Assembly (NCBI RefSeq): GCF_000802235.1
Contig: NZ_JTDL01000152.1
Location: forward strand, 62,001-126,000
DNA from: Sinomonas humi
Lineage (GTDB): Bacteria; Actinomycetota; Actinomycetes; Actinomycetales; Micrococcaceae
DNA length: 64,000 nt
Reading direction: 5' to 3'
The translations under genes were made by a program, and so were the position numbers. Each line of letters begins with the position of its first letter. Within the stretch, counting starts at the first letter, position 1. This document shows positions 1 to 8,645 of the stretch, piece by piece. A model generated the notes under the pieces. The model searched no databases. It saw nothing but the letters and a program-made list of their open reading frames with translations, and had not been told where the DNA came from.

Positions 1-1173
1 CGGGGCGAACAGGAGGTTCGCGGGCTTCTCGTCGCCCTTGTACGCCTCCATGATGTCCTTGAGGAGCTCGGCGCGGATGATGCAGCCGGCGCGCCACAGC
101 GAGGCGATCTCGTCGAGCTTGAGGTCCCAGCCGTACTCCTTCGCGGCGCTCGAGAGCATGTCGAGGCCCTGTGCGTAGCTGACGAGCTTCGACGCGTAGA
201 GTGCCTGGCGCACGTCCTCGACGAAGTTCTCAGGCAGGCTCACATCGCCCTCGTGGCCGGCGAGCGTCTCCTGGGCGATCTCACGCTGCGCGCGCTGGGA
301 GGAAATGCCGCGCGCGAACACCGACTCCGCGATGCCCGAGACCGGCGACCCGAGGTCGAGCGCCGACTGGACGGTCCACCGGCCCGTGCCCTTCTGCCCC
401 GCCGCGTCCACGACGACGTCGACGAACGGCTTGCCCGTCTTAGGATCGACATGGCGAAGCACCTCGGCCGTGATCTCGATCAGGAACGAGGAGAGCTCGC
501 CCTTGTTCCACTCCTCGAAGATCGCCGCCTGCTCGGCCGGCTCGATCCCGGCACCCGCCCGGAGGAGGTCGTAGGCCTCGCCGATGACCTGCATGTCCGC
601 GTACTCGATGCCGTTGTGCACCATCTTCACGAAGTGACCCGCGCCATCGGTGCCGATCCACGCGCAGCACGGGGCGCCGTCGTCGGCCTTCGCCGAGATC
701 TTCTCGAGCAGCGGGCCGAGCGCCTGGTACGACTCCTTCGAGCCGCCGGGCATGATGGACGGGCCGTTGAGCGCGCCCTCCTCACCCCCGGAGACGCCCA
801 CACCCACGAAGTGGAGGCCCTTCTCGGCCAGCGCAGCCTCCCGGCGGCGCGTGTCCTCGTAATGCGAGTTGCCGGCGTCGATCACGATGTCGCCCTCTTC
901 GAGGAGCGGCACGAGCTGGTCGATGACGGCGTCGACAGGAGCACCGGCCTTGACCATGATGAGCACCCGACGGGGCTTCTCGAGCGAGTCGACGAGCTCT
1001 TGGAGGGACTCCGTGCGCACGAAGTCCCCCTCGTCGCCGTGCTTGGCGAGCAAGGTGTCGGTCTTCTCGACGGAGCGGTTGTGGAGCGCGACGGTGTAGC
1101 CGTTGCGTGCGAGGTTGCGGGCGAGGTTCGCGCCCATCACCGCGAGTCCGGTGACGCCGATCTGTGCAGACAA
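1..1173 (-). CDS. gnd: 6-phosphogluconate dehydrogenase, decarboxylating (3' end cut by window edge)
   Basis: It oxidises and decarboxylates 6-phosphogluconate to ribulose 5-phosphate in the oxidative pentose phosphate pathway (cytosol). 391 codons are visible; the family usually has about 470-485 residues, so the C-terminal tail lies outside the window. The N-terminus carries the dinucleotide-binding motif GLAVMGANLARN. Further on are the family signatures IMPGG, GVSGGEEGA and HNGIEYADMQ, which hold substrate-contacting and catalytic residues. The start is a TTG at 1173 with GGAGAG four bases upstream; no ATG fits the conserved N-terminus. The next gene leftward is an SDR resembling gluconate 5-dehydrogenase, so this end of the window may serve gluconate use. 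Function is firm; the operon link is inferred. Confidence 0.96.
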   Translation of the reverse strand, partial: MSAQIGVTGLAVMGANLARNLARNGYTVALHNRSVEKTDTLLAKHGDEGDFVRTESLQELVDSLEKPRRVLIMVKAGAPVDAVIDQLVPLLEEGDIVIDAGNSHYEDTRRREAALAEKGLHFVGVGVSGGEEGALNGPSIMPGGSKESYQALGPLLEKISAKADDGAPCCAWIGTDGAGHFVKMVHNGIEYADMQVIGEAYDLLRAGAGIEPAEQAAIFEEWNKGELSSFLIEITAEVLRHVDPKTGKPFVDVVVDAAGQKGTGRWTVQSALDLGSPVSGIAESVFARGISSQRAQREIAQETLAGHEGDVSLPENFVEDVRQALYASKLVSYAQGLDMLSSAAKEYGWDLKLDEIASLWRAGCIIRAELLKDIMEAYKGDEKPANLLFAP

Positions 1174-1366
1174 TGTACTCTCCGTTTCTCGGGCCGTGCC
1201 CGCGTAGCTGCGCGGGGTGTGGCCGCAGCAGGTGCCGCAGACTACGCTAGTGGACCACTCGCTGCGGCGGTGTTTCTTGACAGCCTATTTCGGTGAACCT
1301 AACTTCTGCCCTGGTTTGCCGCCGTTGCCACTGAGAATCTGGCAGGCTCACGTCTTCCCCAAGGCA

Positions 1367-2137
1367 TCAGACGACGACGGTCATCCCGCCGTCGACAAAG
1401 ATCGTCTGGCCGTTGACGAAGTCCGACGCCGATGAAGCGAGCCACACGACCGGGCCTGCAATGTCGTCGACCGTCCCCCAACGGCGCGCCGGCGTCCGAC
1501 CCAGGATCCAGCTGTTGAACTCGGGATCGTCGACGAGGTTCTGCGTCATCTCCGTATGAATGTAGCCCGGCGCCACGCCGTTGATCTGGAGTCCCGAACC
1601 CGCCCATTCGGCTGTCATCGCCCGAGTGAGGTTGCGAAGACCTCCCTTTGCCGCCGTGTAGGCGCCGATCGAGGGCCGCGCCAGATCGGTCTGGACCGAA
1701 CAGATGTTGATGATCTTTCCTCCGCCGCGAGCAGCCATGCCACGGGCGGCCTCGCGCCCGACGAGGAAGGCGCTCGTGAGGTCCGTGCGGATCACGCGGT
1801 CCCAGTCGGTCGGGTCGAGGTCGAACAGCGGGACACGGTGCTGGATGCCCGCGTTGTTGACGAGGATGGCCAGAGGGCCGGCCTTCTCCTCGGCCTCCCG
1901 GACTCCCGCTTCCACACTTGCGGCATCAGTGACATCGAACGCAACAGAATGGGCCCGGTCTTCGCCGTACGCGGCCGCGAACTCCCGGCGCGCCTCCTCG
2001 GCTCGCTCCGGATCCCGGCCATGCAGGACGAGGGTCGCGCCGGCGTCGGCGAGGCCGCGGGCCAGAGCCCGCCCGATGCCCCGGCTGGAGCCCGTGACAA
2101 GGGCGGTGCGGCCCGAGAGGTCGAAGGGTGAGGTCAT
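1367..2137 (-). CDS. SDR oxidoreductase, gluconate 5-dehydrogenase-like
   Basis: A 256-residue short-chain dehydrogenase/reductase, probably interconverting gluconate and 5-ketogluconate with NAD(P)H. Visible motifs: the cofactor loop TGSSRGIG near residue 17, NNAGI, catalytic Ser in ICSVQ, and YTAAK (Tyr and Lys four apart). The stretch NNAGIQHR, the VQTDLARPSIGAY region and the ending FVNGQTIFVDGGM match the IdnO/gluconate 5-dehydrogenase subgroup better than FabG. The ATG at 2137 is chosen because GAGGAG lies seven bases upstream; an earlier in-frame start at 2176 lacks this. It is transcribed divergently from the hydroxyacid dehydrogenase, and a -10-like TAGTAT (2199-2194) abuts the shared operator candidate. 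Substrate is inferred from family resemblance only. Confidence 0.9.
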   Translation of the reverse strand: MTSPFDLSGRTALVTGSSRGIGRALARGLADAGATLVLHGRDPERAEEARREFAAAYGEDRAHSVAFDVTDAASVEAGVREAEEKAGPLAILVNNAGIQHRVPLFDLDPTDWDRVIRTDLTSAFLVGREAARGMAARGGGKIINICSVQTDLARPSIGAYTAAKGGLRNLTRAMTAEWAGSGLQINGVAPGYIHTEMTQNLVDDPEFNSWILGRTPARRWGTVDDIAGPVVWLASSASDFVNGQTIFVDGGMTVVV

Positions 2138-2185
2138 AGTTGGTCTCCTCGAAGCGGCGTGCGAGCCGAACGACATCGTTTTGGC

Positions 2186-2195
2186 TGTTCAGCAT
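2186..2195. promoter_or_regulatory. Candidate IclR operator between the divergent SDR and hydroxyacid dehydrogenase genes
   Basis: The 10-mer TGTTCAGCAT (reverse complement ATGCTGAACA) occurs here and again at 4217-4226 just upstream of the neighbouring iclR-type gene. Here it touches the -10-like TAGTAT of the leftward SDR and lies in the promoter of the rightward gene, a position suited to repressing both. The binding protein is inferred from proximity. Confidence 0.5.
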
Positions 2196-2223
2196 ACTAG
2201 TCGCCTTTCAGTAGACTGGACAC

Positions 2224-3321
2224 ATGAGTCCTGAGTCACTTTCCGCGAGCACACCTTCGGCCCCTAGCGAGAGGGAGGCCCTCAAGGTGGCCGTCGCCGT
2301 CCCCCTCGAGCCCCAACTCGTCGAGACGATCCGCGCCGTCGACCCTCGGATCACGGTGCTCTACGAACCCGATCTCCTCCCGCCCGAACGGTTCCCCGCC
2401 GACCACTCGGGAGATCCGAGCTTCCGGAGGTCCCCCGAGGATGAAGAGCGCTACTGGAAGCTCGTGAACTCGGCGGACGTCCTTTACGGCTTCCCGAACG
2501 AATCGGCTCCAGGTTTCGCCCGGGTGGTCGCCGAGAATCCCCGGCTCCGCTGGGTCCACGCCATGGCCGCCGGAGCTGGCGGGGCCGTCAAGGCCAGCGG
2601 GGTCTCGACGTCGGACCTCGAACGCGTCATGGTCACGACCTCGGCCGGAGTGCACGCTCTTCCGCTCGCCGAATTCGCCCTCATGGGCATCCTCAACGGC
2701 CTCAAGAGAACCGCCGAGCTTGCAGCGGACCAGCGCAACAAGCATTGGCCGGAGCTGCGCATCCCCACACGCCTCGCCGCCGGATCCCACGTGGTCGTCG
2801 CAGGCCTGGGCGAGATCGGCCTGGAAACCGCAAGGCTCGCCCGCGCCTTGGGCATGACTGTGAGCGGTACCAAGCGGAATGCTGAGCCGATCGAGGGGAT
2901 TCGCGAGGTCGCCACTGCGGAACGGCTCCCCGAACTCGTCGCCGATGCCGACGTCGTCGTCAATACGCTGCCTGGCACCCCCTTTACCGAGCGGCTCATC
3001 GGCAGGGACGTGTTCGGTGCGATGAGGCCCGGGACGATCCTTGTCAACGTAGGGCGCGGCACGGTGGTCGACGAAGAGGCGCTCGTCGAAGCACTCGAGA
3101 ACGGTACGGTCGGCTACGCGTGCCTCGATGTGTTTGCCACGGAGCCGCTCCCTTCGTCTTCTCCGCTCTGGGATCACCCCAAGGTGCTCGTCTCTCCTCA
3201 CACTTCCGCCCTCAGCGTTGCGGAGAACCGCCTCATCGCCGAGCGCTTCGTCGAGAACCTTCAGAAGTTCCTCGCTGGCGAACCGCTCCCCCACCGCGTG
3301 GACCCAGTGCACTTCTACTGA
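2224..3321 (+). CDS. D-isomer-specific 2-hydroxyacid dehydrogenase
   Basis: A 365-residue NAD(P)-dependent 2-hydroxyacid dehydrogenase that reduces a 2-keto acid to the D-2-hydroxy acid, or the reverse. The Rossmann motif is GLGEIGLETARLA (about residue 195). The catalytic triad is visible as Arg in NVGRGTVVDE, Glu in DVFATEPLP and His in SPHTSA. The N-terminal 50 residues are longer than in GyaR-type enzymes. There is no Shine-Dalgarno sequence; a -10-like TAGACT (2212-2217) ends seven bases before the ATG, so the mRNA is probably leaderless. The divergent partner is a gluconate 5-dehydrogenase-like SDR and the downstream convergent gene is an IclR regulator, so a keto-sugar-acid substrate is plausible. 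The exact substrate cannot be read from sequence. Confidence 0.9.
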   Translation: MSPESLSASTPSAPSEREALKVAVAVPLEPQLVETIRAVDPRITVLYEPDLLPPERFPADHSGDPSFRRSPEDEERYWKLVNSADVLYGFPNESAPGFARVVAENPRLRWVHAMAAGAGGAVKASGVSTSDLERVMVTTSAGVHALPLAEFALMGILNGLKRTAELAADQRNKHWPELRIPTRLAAGSHVVVAGLGEIGLETARLARALGMTVSGTKRNAEPIEGIREVATAERLPELVADADVVVNTLPGTPFTERLIGRDVFGAMRPGTILVNVGRGTVVDEEALVEALENGTVGYACLDVFATEPLPSSSPLWDHPKVLVSPHTSALSVAENRLIAERFVENLQKFLAGEPLPHRVDPVHFY

Positions 3322-3343
3322 GCAGTCCGGTTGGGAGCGAAGC

Positions 3344-4177
3344 TCAGCTCGTCGGCCACCCACCCATGGGGTTGCCGAGAGCTCGAGCGAGCTCGGTGAG
3401 CTCAGACACCATCATCAGCTTCTGCTCCTCGGTGAAGGTCGCCCTGAGAGCGGTCACGCTAACCCCCAGATTCGGTCCGTGCGCACCGCGAGTCGGAACC
3501 GGAACCGCGACACACACGACGCCGAGAGTCGACTCCTCGTCTTCGAAGGCGTAGCCCTCTTCCCTGATTCGGCGGAGCTCTTCCTTGAACTCCCTGCCCG
3601 TCCGGATCGAACGAGGCGTAAGCACGGGAAGTTCAGCGTCGTCGGGATACATTTCCTCCCAGTCCCGTTCGTGGAGACGGGCGACAAGAGCCTTGCCTAC
3701 AGCACACAGCGAAGCAGGCATCTTGTCGCCGATCGTAGAGGTGAGCCGAACGGCGGGGTGACCCTCGTAGCGGGCCAGATAGATGACGTGATCGCCGTCG
3801 AGGAGGGCGACGCGGACAGTCTCGCGAGAGAGGGCGGGCGCCCCGCCGCAGAACTGATAGAACTCGCGGATCTCGTCACGCCGGCTCAGATAGGACGCGC
3901 CGAGTTCGACGAGCTTCCGTCCGAGAGAGAACTCGCTGCCGTCCCGAGCCACGAGTCCCGCATCCTCGAGCGCCTGGAGGATGTTCGACGTGGACGACTT
4001 GGGGATTCCGAGTTCGCGAGCCAGGTCGCTCAGGGTTGCGCGCCCCGAGGCAGATGCCGCCAGCACGTCCAGCACAGCTGCTGCGCGGGTGACGGCGGGA
4101 GCGGGCGAAGACGACGGAGCTTCACTTCGCTCCCGCTCGGCTTCGGCGGCAGTGGTTGAAGGCCGGTTGAGTGCCAC
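3344..4177 (-). CDS. IclR-family transcriptional regulator
   Basis: A 277-residue regulator with an N-terminal winged helix-turn-helix (TLSDLARELGIPKSSTSNILQALEDAG, about residues 45-70, here broken for reading) and a C-terminal effector-binding IclR domain. The GTG at 4177 is chosen because GAGGAG lies five bases upstream; the longer frame back to 4234 would swallow the promoter and the candidate operator at 4217-4226. It faces the hydroxyacid dehydrogenase and probably controls that gene, the SDR and itself: both promoters carry the same 10-mer. IclR proteins may repress or activate; the operator position next to -10 elements suggests repression. The effector is unknown. Confidence 0.92.
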   Translation of the reverse strand: MALNRPSTTAAEAERERSEAPSSSPAPAVTRAAAVLDVLAASASGRATLSDLARELGIPKSSTSNILQALEDAGLVARDGSEFSLGRKLVELGASYLSRRDEIREFYQFCGGAPALSRETVRVALLDGDHVIYLARYEGHPAVRLTSTIGDKMPASLCAVGKALVARLHERDWEEMYPDDAELPVLTPRSIRTGREFKEELRRIREEGYAFEDEESTLGVVCVAVPVPTRGAHGPNLGVSVTALRATFTEEQKLMMVSELTELARALGNPMGGWPTS

Positions 4178-4216
4178 GGAGCTCCTCACGTCTGCGGGAT
4201 CGCCCCGCTGTCCAAA

Positions 4217-4238
4217 ATGCTGAACACTGAACATTGTA
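4217..4238 (-). promoter_or_regulatory. Promoter and candidate autoregulatory operator of the iclR-type gene
   Basis: On the minus strand a -10-like TACAAT is followed at once by two copies of TGTTCAG, the second extending to TGTTCAGCAT, which is identical to the site at 2186-2195. An operator just downstream of the -10 fits autorepression. Confidence 0.5.
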
Positions 4239-4302
4239 CTGAGACGCGCGGAGGCTGCTCCGATTTGGCGTACACCTCAAGTTCACCTAGCATTCACATT
4301 CA

Positions 4303-4347
4303 GAGCCTCCCACCGCGGCATCCCCCAATGGCTGCGGCGGGAGGCTC
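4303..4347 (-). terminator. Hairpin downstream of tRNA-Val
   Basis: GAGCCTCCC (4303-4311) and GGGAGGCTC (4339-4347) form a strong stem below tRNA-Val on the minus strand. The T tract after it is weak. The rest of 4240-4434 holds no gene that I can support. Confidence 0.5.
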
Positions 4348-4434
4348 TTTCCATGCGCTGGGGATACGTGCGTGGGCAACGGCTGCAAGATGTGCCGGGA
4401 AGTGAAAAGCACGCCCGAAAGCGCCCTCACAGGG

Positions 4435-4507
4435 TGGGTCCTACCGGGATCGAACCGATGACATCCACGGTGTAAGCGTGGCGCTCTACCAGCTGAGCTA
4501 AAGACCC
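4435..4507 (-). tRNA. tRNA-Val (anticodon TAC)
   Basis: The 73-nt cloverleaf begins GGGTCTT and ends AGGACCC-A, giving a full acceptor stem. The anticodon arm CCACG-CTTACAC-CGTGG places TAC at positions 34-36. The T arm has GGTTCGATCC. CCA is not encoded. Confidence 0.95.
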
Positions 4508-4536
4508 TTGGCCGGCATTGCCGGCGCTCGACCACT

Positions 4537-5019
4537 CTATCCGATCTCTGCCAAGGCCGACGAATACAGACCGAGATCGCGCGCCTCCCCCGCGGGATTG
4601 ATGACGCGGAACCTCACGATCCCTTCCCGGTCAAGGATGAAAGTGCCCCTGCGGGCCATTCCGCTCGACTCGTCGAAGATTCCGTATCGCTTCGCGACTT
4701 CGCCATGCGGCCAGAAGTCAGCAAGCAGCGGAAAATCGTAGCGCTCGGCCTCAGCGAAAGCCCTGAGGGCGAACTTGCTGTCGACCGAAACGGCCAGAAC
4801 GCGAGCCCCAGAAGCCGCAAAGACATCCCAGCGGTCACGGATCTCTGCTAGTTCACCCGTGCAGATCCTCGAGAACGCAAACGGGTAGAAGACGATCACA
4901 ACGGGCGAGCCTTGCAGGGACGACAGCCGCACCGGCTCACCGAACTGATTCGGGAGTTCGAAGTCAGGTGCGGCGCTCCCGATTTCCAGGCCAGCTGCCT
5001 CGCCCTGCGGCGACGTCAC
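4537..5019 (-). CDS. AhpE-like one-cysteine peroxiredoxin
   Basis: A thiol peroxidase that reduces hydrogen and organic peroxides in the cytosol. The thioredoxin-fold motif FYPFAFSRICTGEL holds the peroxidatic Cys; it matches the AhpE pattern (P-x-AF-x-x-IC-x-GEL), and no second Cys follows five residues later as in 2-Cys BCP enzymes. Length is 160 residues from the GTG at 5019, which overlaps the TGA of the DUF3052 gene as GTGA, suggesting translational coupling. A TTG at 5049 would add ten residues with a poorly placed AAGGA; the choice between them is uncertain. Peroxiredoxin function is firm; the AhpE subclass is inferred from the motif. Confidence 0.9.
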   Translation of the reverse strand: MTSPQGEAAGLEIGSAAPDFELPNQFGEPVRLSSLQGSPVVIVFYPFAFSRICTGELAEIRDRWDVFAASGARVLAVSVDSKFALRAFAEAERYDFPLLADFWPHGEVAKRYGIFDESSGMARRGTFILDREGIVRFRVINPAGEARDLGLYSSALAEIG

Positions 5020-5429
5020 TTCTTCCGGGCGAGCCGAGTGGCGTGCCAATCCTTGGAGACTCCAGCCGTCGAGGTCGAATGGAGCCCTGCTGTCGGAGCC
5101 GCTTCCTGTACCTCTACCGGCGGAACATAGCCCTCACGCCCCTGCTTGGGAGTCAGGAGCCAAATGACGCCATGATCTTCGAGCGTCGTCTGGGCGTCGA
5201 CGAGCATGTCCACGAGGTCCCCGTCGCCATCGCGCCACCAGACGACAACTGCATCCACCACATCGTGTTCATCTTCGTCGAGGAGTTCGGATCCCACCGT
5301 GTCCTCGATGGCAGCCCTGAGGTCGAAGTCGACGTCCTCGTCGTAGCCGAACTCCTGGATCAGGTCTCCGTCCTTGAAACCCAATCGCCCCGCCACGTTG
5401 CTTCCCGCGGCGGTGTCGGTCTCGCCCAC
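5016..5429 (-). CDS. DUF3052 family protein
   Basis: A small acidic protein of 137 residues found across Actinobacteria; its function is not established. The typical core is visible: LGFKDGDLIQEFGYDEDVD, an acidic stretch, VWWRDGDGDLVD, WLLTPK and the C-terminal EAAPTAGL. The GTG at 5429 has AGGAAG four bases upstream, and the protein then begins directly before the conserved core; the frame extends to 5522 without supporting signals. It is coupled to the peroxiredoxin gene by a 4-bp overlap and diverges from aceE, a neighbourhood that recurs in this group. Confidence 0.9.
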   Translation of the reverse strand: MGETDTAAGSNVAGRLGFKDGDLIQEFGYDEDVDFDLRAAIEDTVGSELLDEDEHDVVDAVVVWWRDGDGDLVDMLVDAQTTLEDHGVIWLLTPKQGREGYVPPVEVQEAAPTAGLHSTSTAGVSKDWHATRLARKK

Positions 5430-5577
5430 GTTCTTCCTCCTTGCACTGTCCATGTCCATCCGCGCCAGCACGCGGAATGTATCTATAAGCCAACACCGTT
5501 TGGCGCGTAGCATCAAGCGCACGCGCTGCGCGTGCCCAGCGGACGCGACTAGAGTGGCAGGGAGCGCGCCGCTGCTC

Positions 5578-5596
5578 CAGCCGGGGAACCCGGCTG
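5578..5596 (+). other. Small hairpin in the aceE upstream region
   Basis: CAGCCGGG-GAA-CCCGGCTG is a perfect 8-bp stem with a 3-nt loop, 116 bp before the aceE start. It may be part of the 5' untranslated region; its role is unknown. No clear -35/-10 pair stands out around it. Confidence 0.35.
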
Positions 5597-5711
5597 CCTA
5601 GAGGGGCGCCCACACGAAAACGGGGGCCTGCACGTAGGGCCCAGCGACGATATCGCCCGACGTCCGGCAGCAACCAGCTCCGGGCCTCCGGGCTCGAAGA
5701 GAGGTTTGGAC

Positions 5712-8453
5712 GTGTCTGTAGGAGAGGAAACCTCGCACATCCTCAGCGGCCTGACGAATCAGCTGCCGGACCGCGACCCCGAAGAGACCGCCGAATGGAT
5801 CGAGTCTCTCGACGCCCTGATCGATGAACAGGGCACCGAGCGCGCGCAGTACATCATGCGTAGCCTTCTTCAGCGGGCCGGGGCCCAGAGTGTCGGCGTC
5901 CCGATGGTGACCACGACGGACTTCGTCAACACCATCCCTGCGGATCAGGAGCCCGAGTTCCCCGGAAACGAGGAGTTCGAGCGACGCTACCGGGCGTGGA
6001 TGCGCTGGAACGCCGCGATCATGGTGCACCGCGCCCAGCGGCCGGGCATCGGCGTCGGCGGCCACATTTCGACGTACGCGGGCGCAGCCACGCTCTACGA
6101 AGTCGGCTTCAACCACTTCTTCCGGGGCAAGGACCACCCCGGCGGCGGGGACCAGGTCTTCTTCCAGGGCCACGCCTCGCCCGGCATGTACGCCCGCGCG
6201 TTTATGGAAGGCCGCCTGAGCGAGGAAGACCTCGACGGGTTCCGCCAGGAGAAGTCCCACAAGGGGCATGCCCTTTCTTCCTACCCCCATCCGCGCATGA
6301 TGCCGGAGTTCTGGGAGTTCCCCACCGTGTCGATGGGCATCGGTCCCATGAACGCGATCTACCAGGCACAGACCAACCGCTACCTGCACAACCGGGGCAT
6401 CAAGGACACCTCGGACCAGCACGTGTGGGCGTTCCTCGGCGACGGCGAAATGGACGAGCCCGAGAGCCGCGGTCTTCTTCAGCTGGCTGCCAATGACAAC
6501 CTCGACAACCTCACGTTTGTCATCAACTGCAACCTCCAGCGCCTCGACGGTCCGGTGCGTGGCAACGGCAAGATCATCCAGGAGCTTGAGGCGTTCTTCC
6601 GGGGCGCGGGCTGGAATGTCATCAAGGTCATCTGGGGCCGCGAGTGGGATGGGCTCCTGAAGAAGGACTCCAACGGCCAGCTCGTCAAGATCATGAACGA
6701 GACCTTGGACGGCGACTACCAGACGTACAAGGCCGAGTCGGGCGGATTCGTGCGCGATCACTTCTTCGGCAAGACTCCCGAGACGAAGGAACTCGTCGCC
6801 GACCTGACGGACGAGCAGATCTGGAACCTCAAGCGCGGCGGACACGACTACTGGAAGGTCTACGCCGCCTACAAGGCCGCGACGGAATTCAAGGGCAAGC
6901 CCACGGTCATCCTTGCGATGACGGTCAAGGGCTACGGTTTGGGTCCCCACTTCGAGGGCCGCAACGCGACCCACCAGATGAAGAAGATGACGCTGCAGGA
7001 CCTCAAGGACTTCCGCGACCATCTCCGGATCCCGATCACGGACGAGCAGCTCGAAGCCGACCCGTACCGCCCGCCGTACTACCACCCAGGCATGGACTCT
7101 CCCGAGATCCAGTACCTCATGGAACGGCGCAAGCTTCTCGGCGGCTTCCTGCCCGAGCGGCGGGATCCCCACCAGGGGATCGCCCTCCCGGACGAGAAGT
7201 CCTACGAGGTTGCCAAGCGCGGCTCGGGCAAGCAGCAGGCAGCCACGACTATGGCTTTCGTGCGTTTGCTCAAGGACCTCATGCGGGACAAGGAATTCGG
7301 CAAGCGCATTGTGCCGATCGTTCCTGACGAGGCCCGCACGTTCGGCATGGACGCGTTCTTCCCGACGGCGAAGATCTACAACCCGAAGGGTCAGAACTAC
7401 CTCTCGGTGGACCGCGACCTCGTCCTCGCGTACAAGGAGTCGCCCGCCGGCCAGATCCTCCACGCGGGCATCAACGAGGCCGGCTCGGTCGCGGCTTTCA
7501 CCGGCGCCGGCACGTCCTACGCGACGCATGGCGAGACCCTCGTGCCGGTCTACGTCTTCTACTCGATGTTCGGCTTCCAGCGCACCGGGGACGGGATTTG
7601 GGCCGCCGCCGACCAGATGGCACGTGGCTTCATCATCGGTGCGACGGCTGGCCGCACGACCCTGACGGGTGAGGGAACCCAGCACGCCGACGGCCACTCA
7701 CCGCTCCTGGCTTCGACGAACCCTGCGGTCGTCACCTACGACCCGGCCTACGGCTACGAGATCGGCCACATCGTGAAGTCCGGCATCGAGCGGATGTACG
7801 GCGGGAACCACGCGGACCCGAACGTCATGTACTACCTGACCGTGTACAACGAGCCGATCGTCCAGCCCGCGGAGCCGGAGGAGCTCGACGTCGAGGGCGT
7901 TGTGAAGGGCATCTACCTGCTCGCACCCGCCAAGATCGACGGCCCGCGCACGCAGCTGCTCGCCTCGGGCGTCGCTGTTCCCTGGGCCCTTGAGGCGCAG
8001 CAGATCCTTGCCGAGGAATGGGGCGTCTCCGCCGATGTCTGGAGCGTCACCTCGTGGAACGAACTCCGCCGCGACGGCCTCGCCGCCGAGCAGGAGGCCT
8101 TCCTCAATCCAGGTCAGGAGCCCCGCGTTCCGTTTGTGACGCAGCAGCTCTCAGGCGCGACCGGCCCGATCGTTGCCGTGACGGACTACATGAAGGCCGT
8201 GCCGGACCAGATCCGGCAGTTCCTCCCGAACGAGTTCGCCACGCTCGGGGCGGACGACTTCGGCTTCGCTGATACACGGGCAGCGGCACGGCGGTACTTC
8301 CACATCGACAGCCACTCAGTCGTGGTGCGGGCCCTGCAGATGCTCGCCCGCCGCGGCGAGGTCGACGCCGATGCGCCACGTCAGGCGTTCGAGCGGTACC
8401 GGCTCCTCGACGTCAACGCCGGGACGACCGGCAACGCGGGCGGAGAGAGCTAA
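5712..8453 (+). CDS. aceE: Pyruvate dehydrogenase E1 component, homodimeric AceE type
   Basis: The ThDP-dependent E1 subunit decarboxylates pyruvate and passes the acetyl group to the E2 lipoyl domain, feeding acetyl-CoA into central metabolism and fatty acid synthesis. At 913 residues it has the size of homodimeric AceE. Motifs: the ThDP-binding [10 protein letters not shown] near residue 245, then N-L-x-F-V-I-N-C-N-L-Q; RNATHQMKK; and the pyrimidine-domain region [15 protein letters not shown]. The GTG at 5712 is preferred, with AGAGAGG seven bases upstream; a TTG at 5706 sits only two bases from that SD. No E2 or E3 gene is in the window. fasR and the fab operon follow directly. Confidence 0.97.
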   Translation: MSVGEETSHILSGLTNQLPDRDPEETAEWIESLDALIDEQGTERAQYIMRSLLQRAGAQSVGVPMVTTTDFVNTIPADQEPEFPGNEEFERRYRAWMRWNAAIMVHRAQRPGIGVGGHISTYAGAATLYEVGFNHFFRGKDHPGGGDQVFFQGHASPGMYARAFMEGRLSEEDLDGFRQEKSHKGHALSSYPHPRMMPEFWEFPTVSMGIGPMNAIYQAQTNRYLHNRGIKDTSDQHVWAFLGDGEMDEPESRGLLQLAANDNLDNLTFVINCNLQRLDGPVRGNGKIIQELEAFFRGAGWNVIKVIWGREWDGLLKKDSNGQLVKIMNETLDGDYQTYKAESGGFVRDHFFGKTPETKELVADLTDEQIWNLKRGGHDYWKVYAAYKAATEFKGKPTVILAMTVKGYGLGPHFEGRNATHQMKKMTLQDLKDFRDHLRIPITDEQLEADPYRPPYYHPGMDSPEIQYLMERRKLLGGFLPERRDPHQGIALPDEKSYEVAKRGSGKQQAATTMAFVRLLKDLMRDKEFGKRIVPIVPDEARTFGMDAFFPTAKIYNPKGQNYLSVDRDLVLAYKESPAGQILHAGINEAGSVAAFTGAGTSYATHGETLVPVYVFYSMFGFQRTGDGIWAAADQMARGFIIGATAGRTTLTGEGTQHADGHSPLLASTNPAVVTYDPAYGYEIGHIVKSGIERMYGGNHADPNVMYYLTVYNEPIVQPAEPEELDVEGVVKGIYLLAPAKIDGPRTQLLASGVAVPWALEAQQILAEEWGVSADVWSVTSWNELRRDGLAAEQEAFLNPGQEPRVPFVTQQLSGATGPIVAVTDYMKAVPDQIRQFLPNEFATLGADDFGFADTRAAARRYFHIDSHSVVVRALQMLARRGEVDADAPRQAFERYRLLDVNAGTTGNAGGES

Positions 8454-8493
8454 CCCGTTCTCGTGCCCCGATGACGTCCCTTAGGGGACACAG

Positions 8494-8533
8494 ACGACGG
8501 CGGCGCTCCCTGCAGTGGGAGCGTCGCCGTCGT
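8494..8533 (+). terminator. Terminator-like hairpin after aceE
   Basis: A 17-bp stem with one G-T pair and the 6-nt loop TGCAGT (8511-8516) lies 41 bases past the aceE stop. The T tract is poor. Its left arm begins with ACGACGGCGG, a word repeated across the window. Confidence 0.7.
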
Positions 8534-8591
8534 CGTCCTTGCCGAAGGCAGTCGGGAAGGTACCTGCACGCCCTCGAGTCGATCCGCGGGG

Positions 8592-8608
8592 TTGTAGCCT
8601 TCTTACAA
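8592..8608. promoter_or_regulatory. Candidate FasR operator upstream of fasR
   Basis: The inverted repeat TTGTAG-CCTTC-TTACAA is nearly identical to the perfect repeat at 9911-9927 upstream of fabD. If fasR is leaderless (-10-like TATGCT at 8634-8639, ATG at 8646), the site is centred near -46, suitable for autoregulation. Confidence 0.6.
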
Positions 8609-8645
8609 ATTCAGGCGACGGCGAAGCGGAGCCTATGCTCTTCAC

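Noticed and set aside
253-1296. 347-codon frame antisense to gnd
   Set aside because: gnd on the opposite strand has all family motifs and a good start; this frame is a high-GC shadow.
1174-1366. Regulatory element in the gap before gnd
   Set aside because: No clear -35/-10 pair, hairpin or repeat could be supported.
4435-4507. tRNA-Val as an integration site for the neighbouring sugar-acid genes
   Set aside because: No partial tRNA duplicate or integrase nearby, and the composition of the neighbours is like the rest.
5598-7697. 699-codon open frame antisense to aceE
   Set aside because: It is the mirror of the biased third codon positions of aceE; it has no SD, no family motifs and low-complexity Arg/Val/Glu composition.
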